26,318 nucleotides of DNA from RGIG3009 sp045578625. Its GTDB lineage: Bacteria; Bacillota; Clostridia; Oscillospirales; Acutalibacteraceae. The stretch is taken from contig JAZNKN010000032.1 of the NCBI GenBank assembly GCA_045578625.1, positions 1 to 26,318 on the forward strand, written 5' to 3'. The notes beneath the pieces are model-generated. The model had not been told where the DNA came from. It did no database searches and saw only the letters and a list, made by a program, of their open reading frames with translations. Below, piece by piece: positions 12,183-19,548 of this stretch (position 1 is the first letter of the stretch; every line of letters begins with the position of its first letter). The position numbers were made by a program, and so were the translations under genes.

Positions 12183-13469
12183 TCACATCGCCAAAATGGC
12201 ATCCGTATAGTGTTGCGTTTCCTTACGGATGCGCTCAATATCCAGTGTGAGAAATTCACCGTTCCGATACAGCACCTTACCGTCAACAACCGTCATCAAG
12301 ACGGCGCGACTGCCGGCAGCGTACAGCAGATTGGACAGCGGCGCGTGAGACGGGCAGAAGCCGATATCTTCGGCATTCAGCATCACGAGATCGGCACGGA
12401 AGCCCACGGCAATATCACCGCAATCCTCTCTTCCCTGCGACAGCGCACCGGCACGTGTGCCGCAATACAGCACCGTTTGCGCCGGAAATGCGGTAGGATC
12501 ACATGCAATGCCCTTAGCCAACAAGCCGGCGGCACGCATCTCATCCAACATATCCAGCGCATTGTTGCTTGCAGCAGAATCGGTACCGATCGCAACCGAC
12601 AAGCCCTTGCGCAGCAGCTTATCGGTCTGTGCAATACCGCTGCCGAGCTTCATATTACTCTTGGCACAGTGGGCCACTGTCACGTCATGACGCGCCAACC
12701 GCTCGATATCTGCATCTGTCAGCCAAACGCCGTGCGCCAACGTCAGCGGATGCTCCAGCATACCGACCTGCTCCAACAACGCCGTGGGGGTCATGCCGTG
12801 CCGTCCCACGCATTCCAAATGCTCCTTCTTAGTCTCGGATACGTGCATCTGCATGCGGAGACCATATTCCCCCGCCATAGCCGCAGCGTCACGCAGGATA
12901 TCAGGGCGTGTCGTATACTCGGCGTGCGGTGCAACGTCAATACGTACGCGACCGTCACCGGTACCGTGATATGCCGGGATCAGCGCTTTCAGCTCGGCGC
13001 AGGCAGGCAGATCGGCGAAACGCTTGCTCGCGTCAAAGCACGAGATCCCGCGGCCGATATTGGCCTTGATGCCGCATTCCAGAGCTGCACGAGCCGTCTC
13101 CTCGCAGAAATAGTACATATCGGTAAAGCCAACCGTTCCGGTGGCCAGCATTTCCGCCATACCCAGCAAGCTGCCCCAATACACCGCTTCCGCGCCGAGC
13201 TTGTCCTCAAATGGAAAAATGCGGTCGAACAGCCACGATTGTAACGGCAGTTCTTCGCCGTAACCGCGCATCAGCGTCATCGCCACGTGTGTATGGGCGT
13301 TGTACAAGCCCGGCATCAGCAAACGGCCTGTGCCGTCGATACGCTCACCAAAGTCCTCGACCGGCGGCTGATCCGACAGCCAGACGATGTGAGTATCCCG
13401 CACACCGACGTACTGTGACGGCAGATAGGTGCCATCCGCTTTAAGAACACCGATCTTTTTAAACAGCAC
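12183..13469 (-). CDS. mtaD: 5'-methylthioadenosine/S-adenosylhomocysteine deaminase family amidohydrolase
   Basis: A 428-residue metal-dependent amidohydrolase of the MtaD/SsnA/TrzN group that deaminates adenosine-type nucleosides (MTA, SAH, adenosine) to inosine analogues. Metal and catalytic residues are visible: NAHTHVAM (H59, H61), PHAEYTT (H182), HVSET (H209, E212), AHCAKSN (H267) and IGTDSAASNN (D297). The start is GTG 13469, overlapping the end of the phosphorylase gene by 11 bases with GGGGGA upstream. The pairing with a phosphorylase suggests successive deamination and phosphorolysis. A guanine deaminase or chlorohydrolase role is less likely given the length and neighbours. Confidence 0.88.
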   Translation of the reverse strand: MLFKKIGVLKADGTYLPSQYVGVRDTHIVWLSDQPPVEDFGERIDGTGRLLMPGLYNAHTHVAMTLMRGYGEELPLQSWLFDRIFPFEDKLGAEAVYWGSLLGMAEMLATGTVGFTDMYYFCEETARAALECGIKANIGRGISCFDASKRFADLPACAELKALIPAYHGTGDGRVRIDVAPHAEYTTRPDILRDAAAMAGEYGLRMQMHVSETKKEHLECVGRHGMTPTALLEQVGMLEHPLTLAHGVWLTDADIERLARHDVTVAHCAKSNMKLGSGIAQTDKLLRKGLSVAIGTDSAASNNALDMLDEMRAAGLLAKGIACDPTAFPAQTVLYCGTRAGALSQGREDCGDIAVGFRADLVMLNAEDIGFCPSHAPLSNLLYAAGSRAVLMTVVDGKVLYRNGEFLTLDIERIRKETQHYTDAILAM

Positions 13470-14313
13470 CGCTATCCCCCATCCTTTCCAGTACAGCGCA
13501 GATCAACGCACTGAAGCGTCCGGACGTCTGTCCGGCAACCTCGGTCACTTCCTCGTCACTGACGTATGTACCGGCGACAACACCGGCAGCCATGTTGGTA
13601 ATGCAGGAAATACCAAGCACCTGCATACCGCACCGTGCCGCCGTGATCGCCTCCGGCACGGTGGACATTCCCACCGCCGAGCCGCCAAGCAGCCGCAGTG
13701 CCCGGATCTCGGCCGGTGTTTCAAACTGCGGTCCGCCCATATAGCAATAGATGCCCTCCTGCAGCTCCAGCGACAGCGAATCGGCCGCGTCTTTCGCCAA
13801 GGCGCGCAGGCGCGGTGTGTAGGTTTCGGTCATATCAAAGAACCGCGGGCCGAAGAACGGATCGGCCGTTCTGCGTTCCGGACTATCGGCGCACAGCTTG
13901 ATATGATCGGTGATGAGCATCAGATCTCCGGGATGAAAATTCTCATTAACACCACCGGCCGCGTTGGTCAGGATCAGGTGTTTCACTCCTAAACAATGCA
14001 GCACGCGGACATAGAAGGTCACGGTGTGGAAATCGTAGCCCTCATAGTAATGAAAGCGTCCGGAAAACGCAAATACCGCCTTATCCGCCAAGCGACCGAC
14101 GCAAAGCGTCCCCGCGTGCGATTCGACCGTGGACACGGGAAAACCGGGGATCTCTTCGTATGGGATACGGATCGCCTGCTCCATACGCTCGGTCAAAAAG
14201 CCGAGACCGGAACCGAGAACGACAGCCGCATCGGGTAATACCGCACCGGCAGAGCGAATGCGCTGCTCAACGTAGGCAGCCGCTCGCTGTGCCTGTTCAC
14301 GCTCGGTACTCAT
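13459..14313 (-). CDS. punA: Purine nucleoside phosphorylase (trimeric type)
   Basis: A 284-residue phosphorylase that splits purine nucleosides with phosphate to base plus ribose-1-phosphate. The phosphate site is VVLGSGLGF (32-39) with GRFHYYEGY (85-93). The base site is GGPQFETPAEIR (193-204, E198) with TNMAAG (N240), the combination typical of 6-oxopurine specificity. GVNENFHPGDLMLITDHI is also diagnostic. The start is ATG 14313, overlapping the zinc-ribbon gene's TGA as TGATG; a TTG just before it has no better site. Oddity: the usual histidine contacting the ribose 5'-OH (LSHxEV in relatives) appears as Asp (VSDEEV, D253). Confidence 0.94.
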   Translation of the reverse strand: MSTEREQAQRAAAYVEQRIRSAGAVLPDAAVVLGSGLGFLTERMEQAIRIPYEEIPGFPVSTVESHAGTLCVGRLADKAVFAFSGRFHYYEGYDFHTVTFYVRVLHCLGVKHLILTNAAGGVNENFHPGDLMLITDHIKLCADSPERRTADPFFGPRFFDMTETYTPRLRALAKDAADSLSLELQEGIYCYMGGPQFETPAEIRALRLLGGSAVGMSTVPEAITAARCGMQVLGISCITNMAAGVVAGTYVSDEEVTEVAGQTSGRFSALICAVLERMGDSGAV

Positions 14314-14669
14314 CAATCCAGCTTTTTACCGCACTTGTTGCAGTAAACCGCGTCGTTGGCATTCAGAAAGCCGCAATCGCAACGGATCACGCTCTTGCTT
14401 TCCATCACGCGGTCCTCCAGCTTCGCCAACTGCACCTCAAGCTCCGCCAGCTGCTCCACGCAAGCCTCGATCATATCGTCGACCGGCTCACCTGCGGTGC
14501 GGCTGTCGTACACCAAACGGCCCAAGCCCTCGTACAGCGCTGCGATCTCACGGCGCAGCTCCACGATCTGCACACGAACCTTGGTCAGTTCCACAAACTC
14601 CCCCGTCTTTTTACCGGCGGTCTGCGCGACCGATTTAGCACAGGACAACACTTCTTCAAACGCTGCCAT
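14313..14669 (-). CDS. Coiled-coil protein with C-terminal zinc ribbon, unknown function
   Basis: A 118-residue soluble protein I cannot name. Residues 1-25 are an amphipathic segment and 25-95 are rich in charged heptads (VRVQIVELRREIAALYEGLG, then EACVEQLAELEVQLAKLEDRV), likely two helices of a coiled coil. The end is a compact zinc ribbon CDCG-X9-YCNKCGKKL (C97, C99, C110, C113). ATG 14669 has AAGGAG 9 bases upstream; an earlier in-frame ATG at 14702 overlaps the promoter -10. It is first in the operon with the phosphorylase and deaminase and coupled to the former by TGATG. Similar small proteins are common in clostridia, but no role is established. Confidence 0.75.
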   Translation of the reverse strand: MAAFEEVLSCAKSVAQTAGKKTGEFVELTKVRVQIVELRREIAALYEGLGRLVYDSRTAGEPVDDMIEACVEQLAELEVQLAKLEDRVMESKSVIRCDCGFLNANDAVYCNKCGKKLD

Positions 14670-14700
14670 AGTATATCGCTCCTTTTTTGTTATTACTTTC

Positions 14701-14729
14701 ATTATAAAAAATTCAACATCGAATTACAA
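14701..14729 (-). promoter_or_regulatory. Sigma-A promoter of the zinc-ribbon/punA/mtaD operon
   Basis: On the minus strand TTGTAA (14724-14729), 17-base spacer, TATAAT (14701-14706). Predicted start near 14693, 24 bases before the first ATG. No convincing terminator is visible between hemZ (ending 14799) and this promoter. Confidence 0.8.
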
Positions 14730-14798
14730 CCCTTTTTAACCGACAAATTCCCGCCCGTCTCCTCCGCCTCATAGCACAATGGGACTTGGATACCGAAC

Positions 14799-16274
14799 TC
14801 AGACCCTCATCTTTTCGTAAAACGTGCGGACCGCGTCCTTCCGCTTGAGCATCTCCGCCAGATCGGCGTTATACTCATACGGGAATTTGTAATTGAACAC
14901 ACGCTCCAGATAATCGGTACCCGGCTGCTTCAGCTTAGAGACCGCACCGGCACCGCATCCCAATATCGTATGCGTTTCATCCATAATGTAGACGTTATAC
15001 AAGCCCTCGCTTCCCGGCTTGGCCCAGCCGACGTTTTCCTGGTTGCCCACCGTACGGCTCTGCCGGTATAAGTAATAAGAGCGGTAGCCCGCCTGCGGAA
15101 GCACCAGCGCTGTGTGCGCCACCATACGGGCGGCATCATCGGCGGTGCGATAATCGGCACGCTTCTGCAACGTCAGATTGGCGGCACGCTTCATCGAAAG
15201 CGTATGCACCGTCACGCTTTCCGGTGACAGCGAAAGAATCCCCTCCAACGTACGACTAAAGCTGTCATATCTGTCCGTCGGCAAGCCGGCGATCAGATCG
15301 GTGTTGATATTGTTATGACCGCAGCGACGGGCGATCTCAAAGGCTTCATAAAACTGTTCGACCGTGTGCTTGCGGCCGATGTGAGACAGTACCTCATCGT
15401 TCAGTGTTTGGGGGTTAATGCTGATACGCGATACGCCCGCCTCCTTCAGCGCGCGCAGCTTATCATCGGTCACGGTATCCGGACGTCCCGCTTCCACCGT
15501 ATACTCCCGCACCGTTGACAGATCAAAGCTCTGTTCCACAGCATCGGTCAGCTGACACAACTGCGATGCCGAGAGCGTTGTGGGGGTACCACCGCCGAAA
15601 TAGACCGTCTCCAATCGTAGCCCCAATTCCTTGGCCAACGCGCCGGTATAGGCGATCTCCTTCGACAGCAGCTCCACGTATTCCGGCATCAGCTTGGCGG
15701 CACGGGTAACGGTTTGCGACACAAACGAGCAATAGTCGCAGCGTGTAGGACAAAACGGAATGGACACATATAAGCTGAAGGAATCCGGCTGCGACAGTGC
15801 CAACAGCGCATCCTCAGCCGCCAACGTATTGCGGCAAAGCGACAGCTTTTGTTCACTGACTAACAAACGGTCACGCAACCACGCCACCGCGCGCTCCTCA
15901 CCGTATTCCGCAGTCAGGCGGCGCAGCAGCTTGACAGGACGCACACCGGTAACGATGCCCCAGTCCTGCGTGATACCGCACATCCGAACAAATAGGCGGT
16001 ACAGCAGCTCGCACAGTACCAGCTCACACTCATCCCGATATTCCGGATGCGTGTTTGGAACGGTAGCCGTCAGCGTATCGTCAAAATCATCCAGCAACAG
16101 CCGACAGGACAGTGTCGACTCCTCCGCCCCGCGTTCCAGTCGCGTTACAGCGACGACACCCTCGGCGGGTAGCACGTCGTTCTCGGGAATGACGATCTTT
16201 TCCTGCGGCAAAAACAACCGGCAGATATTTTGTAATTCAAAATGGTAGGAATGACCCTGCAGTAACAAAACCAT
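14799..16274 (-). CDS. hemZ: Radical SAM coproporphyrinogen III dehydrogenase-like protein HemZ
   Basis: A 491-residue radical SAM enzyme of the HemN/HemZ branch. The 4Fe-4S motif PFCPTRCDYCSF (C175, C179, C182) is followed by YFGGGTPTTL, the TVEAGRPDT signature, RISINPQTLND and NTDLIAGLPTD. A C-terminal region includes NVGWAKPGSEGLYNVYIMDE and CGAGAVSK. The extra N-terminal ~165 residues before the SAM domain distinguish HemZ from HemN. ATG with GGAG 8 bases upstream, 3 bases after the hydrolase stop. Many clostridial HemZ proteins occur in organisms lacking full heme synthesis, so the true substrate is uncertain. Confidence 0.9.
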   Translation of the reverse strand: MVLLLQGHSYHFELQNICRLFLPQEKIVIPENDVLPAEGVVAVTRLERGAEESTLSCRLLLDDFDDTLTATVPNTHPEYRDECELVLCELLYRLFVRMCGITQDWGIVTGVRPVKLLRRLTAEYGEERAVAWLRDRLLVSEQKLSLCRNTLAAEDALLALSQPDSFSLYVSIPFCPTRCDYCSFVSQTVTRAAKLMPEYVELLSKEIAYTGALAKELGLRLETVYFGGGTPTTLSASQLCQLTDAVEQSFDLSTVREYTVEAGRPDTVTDDKLRALKEAGVSRISINPQTLNDEVLSHIGRKHTVEQFYEAFEIARRCGHNNINTDLIAGLPTDRYDSFSRTLEGILSLSPESVTVHTLSMKRAANLTLQKRADYRTADDAARMVAHTALVLPQAGYRSYYLYRQSRTVGNQENVGWAKPGSEGLYNVYIMDETHTILGCGAGAVSKLKQPGTDYLERVFNYKFPYEYNADLAEMLKRKDAVRTFYEKMRV

Positions 16275-16277
16275 ACG

Positions 16278-16895
16278 TTACACTCCTGCGAGGAAAGGAT
16301 TATACCGACATTCATAGCCGATCGTGGTCTCTTCCCCGTGTCCGGGGATAACGCGCCATTCGGCAGGCAACGCCGCCAAGCGGCGGAGGCTTTCGAACAG
16401 CACCGCCGTGTTACCACCCGGCAGATCGGTACGTCCCACACTGCCGGCAAACAGCGTGTCGCCGGCGATCAGCACGTCCTCACAGCCGTAACAGCAGCTA
16501 CCCGGTGTGTGTCCCGGTGTATGCAGCACCGTCAACGCTAGCGAACCCACCGTCACGGTATCACCGTCCTGCAACAGCCGATCGGCACACAGCACATACG
16601 GCCGACGGTATGACGGGATCAGGCTGAGCGAAGCATCGGAAAGCGCCGGAGCGTCCGACGCATGGATAAACAAGGGTGCGCCGGTTGCCTCCTGCAGCTC
16701 ACGCACCGCCAGTATGTGGTCAAAATGGGCGTGCGTCAGCAGGATCGCCTCCACCTGCGCCGCTTTGTCGCCGAGCCGCTGCAACAGGCGCGGCGCTTCA
16801 TCACCGGGATCGATCACCGCGGTACGCCCCTGCGGATCCGAAAGGATCACACAGTTGGCCAGATAATCGCCTACCGGGTAATACGCAACATTCAT
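16278..16895 (-). CDS. Metallo-beta-lactamase-fold hydrolase (glyoxalase II-like)
   Basis: A 205-residue MBL-fold enzyme. The metal ligands are all present: THAHFDH (H55, H57, D59, H60), HTPGHTPGS (H129), IAGDTLF (D146) and IPGHGEET (H186). The fold without the C-terminal helical domain of true glyoxalase II is the YcbL/YqgX-like short type, which hydrolyses glutathione-like or other thioesters. Start ATG 16895 overlaps the dtd TGA (ATGA) with GGGAG upstream. Its conserved place after rel-dtd points to a housekeeping role, but the substrate is unknown. Confidence 0.88.
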   Translation of the reverse strand: MNVAYYPVGDYLANCVILSDPQGRTAVIDPGDEAPRLLQRLGDKAAQVEAILLTHAHFDHILAVRELQEATGAPLFIHASDAPALSDASLSLIPSYRRPYVLCADRLLQDGDTVTVGSLALTVLHTPGHTPGSCCYGCEDVLIAGDTLFAGSVGRTDLPGGNTAVLFESLRRLAALPAEWRVIPGHGEETTIGYECRYNPFLAGV

Positions 16896-17350
16896 GGTTT
16901 TTTCTCCCAATCCGCCGTGTCAAGCAAGATCGTTACCGGGCCCTCGCCGTTCATTTTAACGGTCATATCCGCTCCAAACTCGCCCGAGGCGACACGGATA
17001 CCAAGCGCACGCAGTTCCTCCATAAACCGCTCGTACAGCGGTTCGGCCTGCTCCGGACGCGCCGCCGCAAAGAACTCCGGACGGCGACCATGTGAACAGT
17101 TGGCCGCCAACGTAAAATTGGAGACTACCAACGCCTCACCGCCGATATCCAACAGCGAAAGGTTCATCTTATCCTGCTCGTCGGTAAAAACACGCAGATT
17201 GGCGATCTTTTGTGCCATCAGTGCGGCTTGTGTCTCGGTGTCCTCGCGCAGCACACCCAACAAGATCAGCGCACCCGCGCCGATACTGCCGGTGATACGC
17301 CCCTCCACGGTGACAGACGCGTCATATACTCTCTGAAAAACTGCTTTCAT
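16892..17350 (-). CDS. dtd: D-aminoacyl-tRNA deacylase
   Basis: A 152-residue homodimeric proofreading enzyme that removes D-amino acids (and glycine from tRNA-Ala) mischarged on tRNA. The N-terminus is MKAVFQRVYDASVTVEG. The active-site pocket is formed by SNFTLAA (77-83, with T80; many relatives have SQFTL) and the cross-subunit Gly-cisPro motif GEGPVTILLD (G137-P138). CSHGRRPEF follows the first motif as usual. ATG start, 5 bases after rel. Overlaps the next gene by 4 bases. Confidence 0.95.
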   Translation of the reverse strand: MKAVFQRVYDASVTVEGRITGSIGAGALILLGVLREDTETQAALMAQKIANLRVFTDEQDKMNLSLLDIGGEALVVSNFTLAANCSHGRRPEFFAAARPEQAEPLYERFMEELRALGIRVASGEFGADMTVKMNGEGPVTILLDTADWEKKP

Positions 17351-17355
17351 TGCTT

Positions 17356-19548
17356 TTACACTCCGCTTCGTTCGATCTCTTCAATGCCCTTGATGCGTTT
17401 CAGTCGTGTGATGACCTCCTGCAGATGAAGAACACTGTTGACGCCGACCGTCATTTGTATTTCCGCCTTGCCGCCGCGGCACTCACGCGCTTGCATACCG
17501 AAGATCGACACGTGCATCGACGCCAACTGCGAGGTAACGTCCAGAAGCAGTCCGCTACGGTCGGTCGCCATAATGTGCAGCTCCGCCTTAAACTCCTCGC
17601 GTACCGAGTCCTCCCACGTTACGGATACCCAGCGCTCCGGCTCGGCACAGTTTTGCAGATCCTTCGGCACGTTGGCACAATCTCGCTGATGAATGGAGAC
17701 ACCGTAGCCACGAGTAATGAAGCCCACGATGTTATCTCCCGGCACCGGATTACAGCACCGCGCGAATTTCACCAAGCAGTTATCCATATTCTCGATGATA
17801 ACGCCGCCGTTATGATGCTTGTGCGGGCGCTGAGCCGACAGACTTTCCAGCGTAACCGCCTCCGCCTTGGCGTACTTCTGCGCTTCCTCCTTCATTCGGG
17901 GAACCAGACGCGACAGCAGAATACCGCCGTAGCCGATCGCGGCATAGAAATCGTCAATCGTAGCACAGTGCTGACGCTTTGCCTGCGCCAACAGAAATTC
18001 CTGCATATCCTCATCGGACAAACGGATAAAGTTGCGCGAGATCTCGCGTTCCAATTCCTCTTTGCCCTTTTGGATGTTTTCCTCACGGCGCTCGCGCTTG
18101 TACCACGCGCGGATCTTATTACGCGCCTCACTGGTTTTGACCAGCTGCAGCCAATCGCGGCTCGGGCCGTGGTTGGGCGCGGAGGTGGTAAGAATCTCAA
18201 CGATCTCACCGGTCTTGACCTGATAATCGATGGAAACGATGCGGCCGTCCACCTTGGCACCGACCATACGGTTGCCCACCTCGGAATGGATGGCATACGC
18301 GAAGTCGATGACGGTCGAACCGCTCGGCAGATTGACCACCTTACCGCGCGGTGTGAACACAAACACGTCGTCCGAGGAAAGGTCGGTCTTGATGGAACGC
18401 ACGATATCCACCGCATCGTCCACGTCCTGCTGATTTTCGATAAAGCGGCGCACCCAGGCCACCTTATCCTCCAGGCGATCCTTCTTTTGGATACCGAGCT
18501 TGTATTTCCAATGGGCCGCGATACCGTATTCCGCCGTATGATGCATTTCCCACGTACGGATCTGCACCTCAAAGGGGATCTTCTCCTGACTGATCACCGT
18601 GGTGTGCAGCGACTGGTACATATTGCTTTTCGGGGTAGAGATATAATCCTTAAACCGATTGGGGATCGGGCGGAACAGATCATGCACGATACCAAGCACA
18701 TTGTAGCAATCGTTGACCGTATCCACGATCACACGCACCGCGTAAATATCGTAGATCTCGTCAAACGACCGACCCTGCATATACATTTTGCGGTAAATAC
18801 CGGTGATACTCTTGATACGGCCACTGATATGCGGCTTGAGATCGTATTCCTGCATCCGCTCCTGCAAGCGCTGCTGGATCTCCGCCAGAAACGCCGCACG
18901 GTCGTCGCTGTGCATATCCAGATTTTCCTCGATCTCGTGGCAGGCCATCGGATCCAGCAGACGGATCGAAATATCCTCCAACTCATCCTTGATGGCACGG
19001 ATACCGAGACGGTGCGCGATAGGCGCATAAATGTCCAACGTTTCCTTGGCCTTATCACGCCGTTTCTGCGGATCCCAACCGGAGTTGGTACGCATATTGT
19101 GCAAGCGGTCGGCTAGTTTGATAATAATAACACGAATGTCCTGAGACATCGCCATCAGCATCTTGCGCACGTTTTCAGCCTGCTGTTCCTCTTTGGTGGA
19201 AAACGGCATCTGTGTGATCTTGGTAACACCATCCACCAGCAGCGCAACGTTGTCACCGAACTGCTGACGGATCTCGGAAAGCTCCACCGAGGTATCCTCG
19301 ACAACATCGTGCAGGATTGCGGCAACGATCGCCTCGTTATCCATACCGAGTTCGATCAGAATACACGCCACCTGCAGCGGGTGACAAACGTAATCACCGC
19401 CCGAATACCGACACTGACCGGTGTGCGCATCGCAAGCCAGCGTAATGGCGCGATCGATCATCGCCATATCGTAGTTTTTCTCATTCTCGCCAATGGTTTC
19501 GCGCAGCTTGGCGATCGCATCCTCCTGACGAAGGATCTCTTTTGTCAC
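17356..19548 (-). CDS. rel: Bifunctional (p)ppGpp synthetase/hydrolase Rel
   Basis: A ~730-residue RelA/SpoT homologue that makes and destroys the alarmone (p)ppGpp. Domains in order: HD hydrolase (about 30-155, intact ILHDVVEDT with H80-D81 and KLADRLHNMRT), synthetase (about 220-350, GRIKSITGIYRKM, YQSLHTTV and EVQIRTWEMHHTAEYGIAAHW), TGS (about 390-455), a helical/zinc-finger region with CCNPVPGDNIVGFITRG, and a C-terminal ACT domain. Both catalytic centres look intact, so it should do both reactions. I prefer GTG 19548: it overlaps the recJ TGA as GTGA and has AGGAGG 10 bases upstream, whereas GTG 19557 lies one base from that site. Confidence 0.96.
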   Translation of the reverse strand: MTKEILRQEDAIAKLRETIGENEKNYDMAMIDRAITLACDAHTGQCRYSGGDYVCHPLQVACILIELGMDNEAIVAAILHDVVEDTSVELSEIRQQFGDNVALLVDGVTKITQMPFSTKEEQQAENVRKMLMAMSQDIRVIIIKLADRLHNMRTNSGWDPQKRRDKAKETLDIYAPIAHRLGIRAIKDELEDISIRLLDPMACHEIEENLDMHSDDRAAFLAEIQQRLQERMQEYDLKPHISGRIKSITGIYRKMYMQGRSFDEIYDIYAVRVIVDTVNDCYNVLGIVHDLFRPIPNRFKDYISTPKSNMYQSLHTTVISQEKIPFEVQIRTWEMHHTAEYGIAAHWKYKLGIQKKDRLEDKVAWVRRFIENQQDVDDAVDIVRSIKTDLSSDDVFVFTPRGKVVNLPSGSTVIDFAYAIHSEVGNRMVGAKVDGRIVSIDYQVKTGEIVEILTTSAPNHGPSRDWLQLVKTSEARNKIRAWYKRERREENIQKGKEELEREISRNFIRLSDEDMQEFLLAQAKRQHCATIDDFYAAIGYGGILLSRLVPRMKEEAQKYAKAEAVTLESLSAQRPHKHHNGGVIIENMDNCLVKFARCCNPVPGDNIVGFITRGYGVSIHQRDCANVPKDLQNCAEPERWVSVTWEDSVREEFKAELHIMATDRSGLLLDVTSQLASMHVSIFGMQARECRGGKAEIQMTVGVNSVLHLQEVITRLKRIKGIEEIERSGV

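Noticed and set aside
12159..13244. 361-codon plus-strand open frame opposite mtaD
   Set aside because: Antisense shadow of the amidohydrolase gene with low-complexity His/Arg/Gln content; the orphan promoter nearby is reported separately as a possible antisense RNA only.
17350..19116. 588-codon plus-strand open frame opposite rel
   Set aside because: It is antisense to an unmistakable rel gene. It has a His/Arg/Gln-rich composition typical of G+C-rich antisense frames, no family signature and no ribosome binding site.
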